DNA from: DATCSE01 sp036568605 | Lineage (GTDB): Bacteria; Pseudomonadota; Gammaproteobacteria; Burkholderiales; Burkholderiaceae_C | DNA length: 14,502 nt | Direction: 5' to 3' | NCBI GenBank assembly: GCA_036568605.1 | Contig: DATCSE010000167.1 | Span: 1-14,502 of the forward strand | Translations under genes and position numbers: made by a program | In this document: piece by piece, positions 1 to 7,503 of the stretch | Position numbering within the stretch: the first letter of the stretch is position 1 | Layout of the letters: each line of letters opens with the position of its first letter | The notes under the pieces: generated by a model | What the model was told of the DNA's origin: nothing | Database searches by the model: none | Seen by the model: the letters and a program-made list of their open reading frames with translations, nothing else

Positions 1-171
1 CGAGCCCCAGAACGCGCGCAGGTCCTCGACCGACCAGCGCCACAGCCGGTCGTAGCCGGCGGGCGTGCGCACGTCGAACGCGAGGCCGCGGGTCTCGCGC
101 AGGAAGCGCAGGTAGCGGGCTATCTGGGGTTCGGGCAGCGGTCGGGCAATCTGCGTCGTCGTCTTCGCCAT
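1..171 (-). CDS. Acetoacetyl-CoA synthetase-like acyl-CoA ligase, N-terminus (partial)
   Basis: Only the first 57 codons are in the window; the gene continues beyond base 1. The translated start has the motif YDRLWRWSVEDLRAFWGS near residues 40-57, preceded by a RYLRFLRETRGLAF segment. This is the look of the N-terminal cap (ACAS_N type) of acetoacetyl-CoA synthetases and related AMP-forming acyl-CoA synthetases, which activate a free acid to its CoA thioester with ATP in the cytoplasm. The ATG (171-169) lies 4 bases after the SBP1 stop, with a weak GGA-type ribosome site inside the SBP1 end, so it is probably the last visible gene of the same transcript. The AMP-binding and catalytic motifs lie outside the window, so substrate (acetoacetate or another short acid) is inferred from the N-terminal cap alone. 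A different acyl-CoA ligase remains possible. Confidence 0.62.
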   Translation of the reverse strand, partial: MAKTTTQIARPLPEPQIARYLRFLRETRGLAFDVRTPAGYDRLWRWSVEDLRAFWGS

Positions 172-175
172 GTCG

Positions 176-1993
176 TCATCCGGTCAGGCGGTCGCGCAGT
201 TCGGCGTCGACCTCGATGTACTGCCAGATTTCATTGCGGAACAGGCTTTGGCGAAATCCGATGATCCACGGATGGCTCAGCTGGATGTAGATCCGGTGAG
301 TCTGGATCTTGTACGGCATGTACGCCGCCACGAGCTTGCTGGCCTCGACGAACAGCTGCGCTCGTTCCGGCGTGTCGGGCATGACCAGCATGCGCCGATA
401 CAGCTCGTCGAAGGCCGGAAGCTTGAAGCGCGCGAGGTTGCCGCTTCCGGAGGCTGGCCCGTACATGTACTCAAAAACCGGCAGCGCATCCGGCGTTGTC
501 GCGGTATGACCGAGGGTCCACATCTGCAGACGCCCTGCGTGCGCAGCCTTGTAGTTCTCGGACCACTGCGCCGTCTCGAACCTGATGCGGATGCCGACAG
601 CCGCAAGACTCGTCTGCCAGTTCTCGTCGAACTGGCGCTCGATGTACGACGCCTGGGTCGCCATGCGCAACACGAGCGGAGAACCGTCGGGCAGCTCGCG
701 CCATCCGTCGCCGTCGCGATCGACGTAGCCGTACAGGTCGAGCAGTGCTTTCGCGCGGGCCGGGTCGTAGCTGCTGTTGTCGCTGCGATAGGCCGGGTCA
801 AAGCCGAAGCAGCCGGGCGGCATCGGCCCCTGCGCCGGGACCGCCGCCCCGCGGCGCGCAAGCCGGATCTCGCGATCGATGTTGTAGGCCAGCCCGATCG
901 CGCGACGCAACGCGACCTTCTCGGGCGTATAGCCGCCGACGACCGGATCCTCCATGTTGAACCAGGTCGTGATGATGTCTGAATTCACATAGTGGACCGC
1001 CTGAACGCCGCGCTTCGCAAGGTTCGGCGCAAGCTTCCAGTTCGGCATCGCCTGGGTCGTGAACTCCGGCGGTACGCGCACGAGATCGACCTGGCCGTTC
1101 AGAAACGACAGCCAGCGCGGCTGACCTTCGTCGAGGACGGCAATTTCGATCGAATCATTGAAGGGCAGTCGCCGGCCCTTGAAGCGCTCGAGCCACGCCT
1201 GGCCCTGCAGGTCGTCGGGGGCCGGCTCTGCGTCGTACAGCACCTCGCGGTAGCGAGGGTTGCGCTCGAGCGTGATCAAGGAACTGCGCCGCCAGGCCTT
1301 CAGGCGATAGGGGCCGGTGCCGACAGGATGCGCCATCGTGTCGGCATAGGCCTCGATCACTTCGCGTGCGACGGCACCCAACGACGCGGAGTCGCACAAG
1401 GTGTAGAGGAATCTGGGTCGTGGCGACTCGAGCTTGATCTGCAGCGTGTAGCGATCGAGCGCCCGGACACCGTCGATCGGCGTCTCATAGTCGAACGGCC
1501 GCTTGTCGCGCAGCGCCCGCTCGCGCAGCGCCTCCAGGCCGACGAAGCCCTCCTCGCTGATCGTCGAGTGCCCGGGGCTCAGGTTCGCCGGGTCGTAATA
1601 GCGCTTGATGGAATAGACATAGTCTTCCGCGACCAACTCGCGCGGTCGCCCTTTGAAGGCCGGATCATCCGAGAAATAGATGCCTCGCTGGAGGGGAATC
1701 GTCCAGACCCGAAAGTCGCTGGAGACAGCAGGCATCGCCGCGGCGGTCAACGGCTTGGGCTTGACCGGCATCGCGAGCGGGTCGTAGCGGTACAGCGCTT
1801 CGAAGATGTGCGCGTTGACGCGCGCCGAGTACAGGTCGCCGACCTTCGCCGGATCGAAACCGGTTTCGGCCGCCTCGGAGCTAACCCGCAACGTGCCACC
1901 ACGTTGCGCTTCCGATCTCCGTGCAGCCGCTCCAACCCACCCCGGCAGCACCGCCGCGCCGAGCAGCGCGGCCGAGAAACGTCGCCTATCCAT
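176..1993 (-). CDS. SBP1: ABC transporter solute-binding protein, family 5 (Dpp/Opp type)
   Basis: Periplasmic receptor of a peptide/nickel-class ABC importer, about 605 residues, longer than E. coli DppA (about 535). Residues 1-24 form an export signal with a twin-arginine-like n-region (DRRRFS), then a hydrophobic stretch ending in GAAA. Family-5 features follow: the VWTI/GIYFSDDPAFKG/RELVAEDYVYSIKR block at about 96-131, GGYTPEKVALRRAIGLA in the middle, and an EF-hand-like loop at 425-436 (DRDGDGWRELPD). The mature start (RGGTLRVS) differs from the KKVLRYAFEV of its neighbours, and it shares LCD, GLEAL and HRI segments with SBP6, so it is one of the two divergent paralogues. Start: ATG at 1993 is used; a GTG one codon upstream (1996) sits 8 bases from a GAGG site and is equally plausible. 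The gap to the SBP2 stop is 10-13 bases. Ligand unknown. Confidence 0.93.
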   Translation of the reverse strand: MDRRRFSAALLGAAVLPGWVGAAARRSEAQRGGTLRVSSEAAETGFDPAKVGDLYSARVNAHIFEALYRYDPLAMPVKPKPLTAAAMPAVSSDFRVWTIPLQRGIYFSDDPAFKGRPRELVAEDYVYSIKRYYDPANLSPGHSTISEEGFVGLEALRERALRDKRPFDYETPIDGVRALDRYTLQIKLESPRPRFLYTLCDSASLGAVAREVIEAYADTMAHPVGTGPYRLKAWRRSSLITLERNPRYREVLYDAEPAPDDLQGQAWLERFKGRRLPFNDSIEIAVLDEGQPRWLSFLNGQVDLVRVPPEFTTQAMPNWKLAPNLAKRGVQAVHYVNSDIITTWFNMEDPVVGGYTPEKVALRRAIGLAYNIDREIRLARRGAAVPAQGPMPPGCFGFDPAYRSDNSSYDPARAKALLDLYGYVDRDGDGWRELPDGSPLVLRMATQASYIERQFDENWQTSLAAVGIRIRFETAQWSENYKAAHAGRLQMWTLGHTATTPDALPVFEYMYGPASGSGNLARFKLPAFDELYRRMLVMPDTPERAQLFVEASKLVAAYMPYKIQTHRIYIQLSHPWIIGFRQSLFRNEIWQYIEVDAELRDRLTG

Positions 1994-2006
1994 CACATCG
2001 AATACC

Positions 2007-3827
2007 TCACCGCCGGCGCAGCGACTCGTCGATGTCGACGTACTGCCACCAGTCCTTCCAGAAGATCGTGCGCCGGTAGCCGACGACGTGGGCCTGCGTC
2101 ATGTCCAGCGAGGTCCGCGTCATCGTGAACTTGTACGGCATGTAGGCCAGCGCGACGCGTTCGGCCTCGCGGAACGTCGCGAGGCGCTCGGGTCCGTCGG
2201 GCAGCCTCTGCAGGCGGTCGTACAGCGCATCGAGCGTCGGCAGCTTCACGCGCGCCAGGTTCTGTCCGCCCCCGGCTTGGCGGCTGTCGAGCCGGGCGAA
2301 CGCGCCGGCCGAGTCGGGCTGGGAGGACGAGCCGCCCAGCCACCACATCTGCAGCTTGCCGGCGCGCGCCGCCTTCAGGTTCTCGGGCCACTGCGCGGTC
2401 TTCAGCTGCACCTGCAGCCCGAGCACCTTCATGTTCTTGATCAGCACTTCGGCGAGCCGGCGCTCGCGCTGCACCGGCACGGTCGCGACGTTCAGCACCA
2501 GCGGCGCGCCGTCGGGCGTCTCGCGCCAGCCGTCGCCGTCGCGGTCGCGGTAGCCGTACAGATCGAGCAATGCCCTGGCCTTGCCCGGGTCGTAGTCGCT
2601 GAACTCGGTCTTCAGCGTCGGATCGTAGGCGCTGGTGTACGGCAGCGTCGGCCCCTGCGACAGCGCACCCAGCCCGTTGAACGCGTACGCGATGATGTTC
2701 TTCGTGTCGATCGCCAGACCGATCGCGCGGCGCAGCGCGACCTTCTCGGGCGTGTAGCCGCCGACGACCGGATCCTCCATGTTGAAGTAGTAGTAGTACC
2801 CGGCCGACTCGACGACCGGATACCCCTGCACGCCCTTCTTCGCGAGGTTCGGCGCGACCTTGCCGTTGGGCATCGCCTGCGGCGCGAACTGGAAGCCGAC
2901 GCGGTAGGCCACGTCGGCCTCGCCGTTGACGAACGCGAGCCAGCGCGGCTGCTCTTCTTCGATGATCGAGATCTCGACGCGGTCGACCATCGGCAGGCGC
3001 CGGCCCTTCAGCTTCGCGAGGATCGCCTGGCCCTCGTGGTCATCTGGCGCGGGTTCGGCGTCGTAGACCATCTCGCGGAAGTCGGGGTTGCGCTCGAATG
3101 CGAGGAACGAGCTGCGCCGCCATTGCACCAGCTTGAACGGGCCCGTGCCGACCGGATGCGCATCGGCCTGCTCGCCGTAGAACTCGATCACCTCGCGAGC
3201 CACCGCGCCGAACGAATCGCCACCGGCGAGGTCCTCGTGGAAGCGCGGGCGCGGCTCGGCGAGCTTGAACTGCAGCGTGTAACGATCCAGCGCGCGCACG
3301 CCGTCGATCTCGCGGTCGTAGTCGAACGGCTTGCGGGCCTTCAGCGCTTCGTCGCGCAGCTCCTTCAGACCGATCAACTGATTGGCCTCCAGGCTGGTCC
3401 ACACGGGGCTCTTGTTCGCCGGGTCGGCGAACCGCTTGATCGAATAGGCATAGTCCTGCGCGACCAGCTCGCGCCTCTGGCCCTTGAACGCCGGGTCGTC
3501 GGCAAAGTAGATGCCGGGGCGAACCTTGATGGTCCAGACTCGATAGTCGTCGGAATGCTCGGGCATCGCCGCAGCGGTCAGCGGCTTGATCTTGACCGGG
3601 CGCGCCAGGTGGTCGTAGGTCAGCAGGCCCTCGTGGATGTGCGGGATCAGCTGGCGCGAATACAGGTCATTGACCTTCGCCGGATCCAGGCTGGTCTCGG
3701 CGACCTCGAAGGCGTAGCGCAGGACTTTCTTCGACACGTCCTGCGCGAGCGCCGGCGCGGTCGCCACCGCGACCGGCCCGGCGCCGGCGGCCAGCATGAG
3801 CGCGCGGACGAACTCCCTGCGCTCCAT
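2007..3827 (-). CDS. SBP2: ABC transporter solute-binding protein, family 5
   Basis: Periplasmic family-5 receptor, 606 residues. The signal peptide has an RR motif (MERREFVRAL) and probable cleavage after APALA (residue 28); the pattern x-R-R-x-F-V-R is close to the Tat consensus. The mature protein opens KKVLRYAFEVAETSLDP, shared with SBP3-5. It keeps the GIYFADDPAFKG block, VEISIIEEEQPRWL, PNGKVAPNLAKKG, GGYTPEKVALRRAIGLA, the EF-hand-like loop at 428-439 (DRDGDGWRETPD) and the C-terminal WWQYVDIDESLR. Immediately before FNMED it has four consecutive tyrosines where the paralogues carry other residues. The start ATG shares one base with the SBP3 stop (TGATG, 3825-3829) and no Shine-Dalgarno is visible upstream, suggesting translation by coupling to SBP3. 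An upstream in-frame extension to 4208 is open only as a shadow of SBP3 and is not used. Ligand unknown. Confidence 0.94.
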   Translation of the reverse strand: MERREFVRALMLAAGAGPVAVATAPALAQDVSKKVLRYAFEVAETSLDPAKVNDLYSRQLIPHIHEGLLTYDHLARPVKIKPLTAAAMPEHSDDYRVWTIKVRPGIYFADDPAFKGQRRELVAQDYAYSIKRFADPANKSPVWTSLEANQLIGLKELRDEALKARKPFDYDREIDGVRALDRYTLQFKLAEPRPRFHEDLAGGDSFGAVAREVIEFYGEQADAHPVGTGPFKLVQWRRSSFLAFERNPDFREMVYDAEPAPDDHEGQAILAKLKGRRLPMVDRVEISIIEEEQPRWLAFVNGEADVAYRVGFQFAPQAMPNGKVAPNLAKKGVQGYPVVESAGYYYYFNMEDPVVGGYTPEKVALRRAIGLAIDTKNIIAYAFNGLGALSQGPTLPYTSAYDPTLKTEFSDYDPGKARALLDLYGYRDRDGDGWRETPDGAPLVLNVATVPVQRERRLAEVLIKNMKVLGLQVQLKTAQWPENLKAARAGKLQMWWLGGSSSQPDSAGAFARLDSRQAGGGQNLARVKLPTLDALYDRLQRLPDGPERLATFREAERVALAYMPYKFTMTRTSLDMTQAHVVGYRRTIFWKDWWQYVDIDESLRRR

Positions 3828-5668
3828 CACGGCCGACGCAGTGAATTGTCGATGTCCACGTACTGCCACCAGTCCTGCCAGAACACCGTCCGCCGGTAGC
3901 CGAGCACCTGCGGCTGCGTCATGTCGATCGACATTCGGTTCAGCGTGAACTTGTACGGCATGTAGGCCACCGCCAGCCGCTCGGCTTCGCGGAAGGCCGC
4001 GGTGCGTTCGGGGCCGTCGGGCAGCAGCACGAGGCGATCGTAGAGCGCATCGAACGCCGGCAGGCGCACGCGCGCCAGGTTCTGGCCGCCGATTTGCCGG
4101 CTGTCGAAGCGCGCAAATCCGCCCGACGAATCGAGCCCGGCCGCGAGCAGGCCGAGTTGCCACATCTGCAGCTTGCCGGCGCGCGCGGCCTTCAGGTTCT
4201 CCGGCCACTGCGCCACCAGCGACTCGACCCGGATGCCGATCGCGTTCATGTTCTTCGTCATCACCTCGGCGATCTTGCGGTCGCGCGCGACCGGCGTTGT
4301 CGACACCTTCAGCAGCAGCGGCGAGCCGTCGGGCATGTCGCGCCAGCCATCGCCGTCGCGATCGACGTATCCGTAGAGATCGAGCAAGGCCTTCGCGCGC
4401 GCCGGGTCGTAGTCGCCGAATTCGCTCTTGAAGTCGGGCTGGTACGCCGAGGTATTGGGCATGGTCGGCCCCTGCGCCAGCGTGCCGAGACCCGAAAATG
4501 CATACGCGATCGTCTTCTTCGAATCGAGCGCAAGGCCGATCGCGCGGCGCAGCGCGATCTTCTCGGGCGTGTAGCCGCCGACGGTCGGGTCTTCCATGTT
4601 GAAGAAGAAAGAGTTGCCGCCCGATTCGACAACCGGGTACCCGCGTATGCCCTTCTTCGCCAGGTTCGGTGCCACCTTGCCGTTGGGCATCGCCTGCGGC
4701 GCGAACTGGTAGCCGACGCGGTAAGCCACGTCGGCCTCGCCGTTCACGAACGCGAGCCAGCGCGGCTGCTCCTCCTGCACGATCGAGATCTCGACGCGAT
4801 CGACCATCGGCAGCCGCCGTCCCTTGAAGCGCGCGAGCAGCGCCTGGCCTTCAGTGTCTTCGGCGGCCGGTTCGGCGTCGTAGTAGCGCTCACGGTAGTC
4901 GGGGCTGCGCTCGAAGACGATCAGCGAGCTGCGGCGCCACTGGACCAGCTTGAACGGCCCGGTGCCCACCGGGTGCTCCTCGATCTTGTCGCCATAGAAC
5001 TCGACGACCTCGCGGGCGACCGCGCCGAACAGATCGCTCTGCGCCAGCCCGGTGTAGAAGCGCGGGCGCGGGTCACGCAGCACGAAGCGCAGCGTGTAGC
5101 GGTCCAGCGCGCGCATGCCGTCGATCTCGCGGTCGTAGTCGAAGGGCTTCTTGCTCTTGAGCGCCTCGTCGCGCAGCTCGTTCAGGCCCACGATGTTCTC
5201 GGTCTCGAGGCTGCCCCAGGCCGGAGCCTTGTTCTCGGGATCGGCGAAGCGCTTCAGCGCGTAGACGTAGTCCTGCGCGACCAACTCGCGCTTCCTGCCC
5301 TTGAACGCCGGGTCGTCGGCGAAATAGATGCCGGGCTTGACCTTGATCGTCCAGACGCGATAGTCGTCCGAGTGCTGCGGCATGCCGTCGGCCGTCAGCG
5401 GCTTGAGTTTCACGGGCCGTGCGAGATGGTCGTAGGTGTACAGCCCTTCGAAGATGTGCGGCGTCAGCGTGCGCGAGTAGAGGTCGCTGAGCTTGACAGG
5501 GTCCAGGCTGGTCTCGGGAATCTCGAACGCGTAGCGCAGCACCTTCTTCGCCGGCGGCGCGGCATCCTGCGCTTGCGCGACAGCGGCAGTCACGAGACAG
5601 GCCGACGCCGCGAACGACAGCAGCACAGTCACGAGCGTCTTCTTCATGGCTTCGAGACGGTGATCCAT
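3827..5668 (-). CDS. SBP3: ABC transporter solute-binding protein, family 5
   Basis: Periplasmic family-5 receptor of 613 residues if translation starts at the ATG at 5668 (MDHRLEA), or 606 from the internal ATG at 5647 (MKKTLVTVLL). The second gives the more typical Sec signal, ending AAVAQA before QD; neither has a strong ribosome site. The first lies 2 bases after the SBP4 stop. The mature part has KKVLRYAFEIPETSLDP, the GIYFADDPAFKGRKREL block, GGYTPEKIALRRAIGLA, the EF-hand-like loop (436-447 from the longer start, DRDGDGWRDMPD) and WWQYVDIDNSLR at the C-terminus. A cysteine occurs inside the signal (ASAC) but the context is a poor lipobox. Its DNA shares a 72-base identical block with SBP4. 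The strip before FNMED reads GGNSFF. The stop overlaps the SBP2 start. Ligand unknown. Confidence 0.93.
   Translation of the reverse strand: MDHRLEAMKKTLVTVLLSFAASACLVTAAVAQAQDAAPPAKKVLRYAFEIPETSLDPVKLSDLYSRTLTPHIFEGLYTYDHLARPVKLKPLTADGMPQHSDDYRVWTIKVKPGIYFADDPAFKGRKRELVAQDYVYALKRFADPENKAPAWGSLETENIVGLNELRDEALKSKKPFDYDREIDGMRALDRYTLRFVLRDPRPRFYTGLAQSDLFGAVAREVVEFYGDKIEEHPVGTGPFKLVQWRRSSLIVFERSPDYRERYYDAEPAAEDTEGQALLARFKGRRLPMVDRVEISIVQEEQPRWLAFVNGEADVAYRVGYQFAPQAMPNGKVAPNLAKKGIRGYPVVESGGNSFFFNMEDPTVGGYTPEKIALRRAIGLALDSKKTIAYAFSGLGTLAQGPTMPNTSAYQPDFKSEFGDYDPARAKALLDLYGYVDRDGDGWRDMPDGSPLLLKVSTTPVARDRKIAEVMTKNMNAIGIRVESLVAQWPENLKAARAGKLQMWQLGLLAAGLDSSGGFARFDSRQIGGQNLARVRLPAFDALYDRLVLLPDGPERTAAFREAERLAVAYMPYKFTLNRMSIDMTQPQVLGYRRTVFWQDWWQYVDIDNSLRRP
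5285..5356 (-). repeat. 72-base block identical to one in SBP4 (7135-7206)
   Basis: Every base of 5285-5356 matches 7135-7206, synonymous positions included. Extending back to 5261/7111 gives 96 bases with one mismatch (5284 against 7134). The block encodes the conserved GIYFADDPAFKG region. It reflects recent duplication or gene conversion between SBP3 and SBP4. Confidence 0.85.
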
Positions 5669-5670
5669 GT

Positions 5671-7503
5671 TCAGTGTGCCGCCGGCCGCAACGACTCGTC
5701 GATGTCGACGTACTGCCACCAGTCGGTCCAGAAGATCGGATGCCGGTAGCCGATCAGCCACGGGTGCGCCATGTCGGTGGAGATCCGGTTCAGCGTGTAC
5801 TTGTACGGCATGTAGGCCTGCGCGAGCGCCTGGGCCTGGTCGAACAGCTTCTCGCGCTCGGGGCCGTCGGCGATCGCGATCGCGCGGTCGTAGAGCGCGT
5901 CGAACGCCGGCAGGCGGAAGCGCGCCATGTTCTGCCCGCCGATCTGGCGGCTGTCGTAGCGCGCCAGCGCGCCGATCGAATCCGGCGCATCGGCCTGCGA
6001 GCCGACGGTCCACATCTGCAGCTTGCCGGCACGTGCCGCCTTCAGGTTCTCGGGCCATTGCGAGATGACCGACTCGCTGCGGATGCCGATCGCCGCGAGG
6101 CTGCGCTGCAGCACCTCGGCGATCTTGCGCGAGCGCTGGTCGGACTGCGTGTTGATCCGCAGTCGCAGCGCCGTGCCGTCGGGCATCTCGCGCCAGCCGT
6201 CGCCGTCTTGGTCCCTGTAGCCGTACAGGTCGAGCAGCGCCTTGGCACGCGCCGGGTCGTATTCGCCGAACTCGCTGCGCCGTGTCTTGTCGTAGGCGCT
6301 GGTGTGCGGCAGCAGCGGCGACTGCGCCGGGATGCCCTGCCCGTTGTAGGCGTGAATGATCGTCGTCGGGACGTCGAGGCCCAGGCCGATTGCGCGGCGC
6401 AGCGCGATGTTCGCCGGGGCGTAGCCGCCGACCATCGCATCCTCCATGTTGAACAGCAGGCAGTAGACCGTCGGCTCGAGATAGCGGTAGCCGCGGATGC
6501 CCCTCTTCGCGAGGTTGGGCGCGACCTTGCCGTTGGGCATCGCCTGCGGCACGAACTGGTAGCCCATCTCGAACTGCAGGTCGGCCTCGGCGTTGACGAA
6601 CGAGAGCCAGCGCGGCTGCTCCTCCTCGATGATCGAGATCTCGACCCGGTCGACCATCGGCAGCCGACGGCCCTTGAAGCGCGCGAGCCAGGCTTGGCCT
6701 TCGGCATCGTCGGGCGCCGGCTCGGCGTCGTAGACCATCTCGCGGAAGTCCGGGTTGCGCTCGAACGCGATGAACGAACTGCGCCGCCACTGCGCGAGCT
6801 TGAACGGGCCGGTGCCCACGGGGTGCGACTCGGCGTCGTCGCCATAGAAGTCGATGACCTCGCGGGCGACCGCGCCGAACAGATCGCTGCCGGCGAGGTT
6901 TTCGTAGAAACGCGGGCGCGGCTCGGCGAGCTTGAACTGCAGCGTGTAGCGATCGACCGCACGCACGCCCTCGATCACGCGGTCGTAGTCGAACGGCTTC
7001 TTGTTCTTCAGCGCCTCGTCTCGCAGTTCCTTGAGGCCGACCAGCTGCTCGGTTTCCAGGCCGGTCCAAGCGGGGCTCTTGTTCGCCGGATCGGCGAAGC
7101 GCTTGAACGTGTAGACGTAGTCCTGCGCGACCAGCTCGCGCTTCCTGCCCTTGAACGCCGGGTCGTCGGCGAAATAGATGCCGGGCTTGACCTTGATCGT
7201 CCAGACCCGGAAGTCGTCCGAGTGCTGCGGCATGCCATCGGCCGTCAGCGGCTTGATCTTGATCGGGCGTGCCAGGTGATCGTAGTGGTACAGGCCTTCG
7301 AAGATGTGCGGCGTCAGGATGCGCGAATACACGTCGAAGACCTTCGCCGGGTCGAGGCTGGTCTCGGCGACCTCGAAGGCATAGCGCAGGACCTTCTTCG
7401 GGGCCGCGGTCGACTGGGCCGGCGCATCGGCCGCGGGTGCGGCGGAGGCGACCAGTGCCATGGCCAGCAACAGCGTCTGCGCGAGCGTCTTCATTGCCGT
7501 CAT
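5671..7503 (-). CDS. SBP4: ABC transporter solute-binding protein, family 5
   Basis: Periplasmic family-5 receptor, 610 residues from the ATG at 7503 (MTAMKTLAQTLLL). An internal ATG at 7494 (MKTLAQ) is an alternative. The Sec-type signal has a hydrophobic core LLLAMALVASAAP, followed by an Ala/Pro-rich linker before KKVLRYAFEVAETSLDP. It carries the full set of array motifs: GIYFADDPAFKGRKREL, VEISIIEEEQPRWL, PNGKVAPNLAKRG, RRAIGLG, the EF-hand-like loop at 431-442 (DQDGDGWREMPD) and WWQYVDIDESLR. Two positions are unusual for the array: GGYAPANIALRR replaces GGYTPEK, and the strip before FNMED is TVYCLL, with a cysteine. The start overlaps the SBP5 stop by one base (TGATG, 7501-7505) with no clear Shine-Dalgarno, again pointing to coupling. 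Ligand unknown. Confidence 0.94.
   Translation of the reverse strand: MTAMKTLAQTLLLAMALVASAAPAADAPAQSTAAPKKVLRYAFEVAETSLDPAKVFDVYSRILTPHIFEGLYHYDHLARPIKIKPLTADGMPQHSDDFRVWTIKVKPGIYFADDPAFKGRKRELVAQDYVYTFKRFADPANKSPAWTGLETEQLVGLKELRDEALKNKKPFDYDRVIEGVRAVDRYTLQFKLAEPRPRFYENLAGSDLFGAVAREVIDFYGDDAESHPVGTGPFKLAQWRRSSFIAFERNPDFREMVYDAEPAPDDAEGQAWLARFKGRRLPMVDRVEISIIEEEQPRWLSFVNAEADLQFEMGYQFVPQAMPNGKVAPNLAKRGIRGYRYLEPTVYCLLFNMEDAMVGGYAPANIALRRAIGLGLDVPTTIIHAYNGQGIPAQSPLLPHTSAYDKTRRSEFGEYDPARAKALLDLYGYRDQDGDGWREMPDGTALRLRINTQSDQRSRKIAEVLQRSLAAIGIRSESVISQWPENLKAARAGKLQMWTVGSQADAPDSIGALARYDSRQIGGQNMARFRLPAFDALYDRAIAIADGPEREKLFDQAQALAQAYMPYKYTLNRISTDMAHPWLIGYRHPIFWTDWWQYVDIDESLRPAAH
7135..7206 (-). repeat. 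72-base block identical to one in SBP3 (5285-5356)
   Basis: Partner copy of the block in SBP3. The equivalent stretches in SBP2 and SBP5 differ at several synonymous positions, so protein conservation alone does not require this identity. Confidence 0.85.

Noticed and set aside
5600..5647. Lipoprotein signal in SBP3 (ASAC within the leader)
   Set aside because: Position -3 is Ala rather than Leu or Val, and the residues after Cys are hydrophobic (LVTAA). A normal AQA cleavage site follows.
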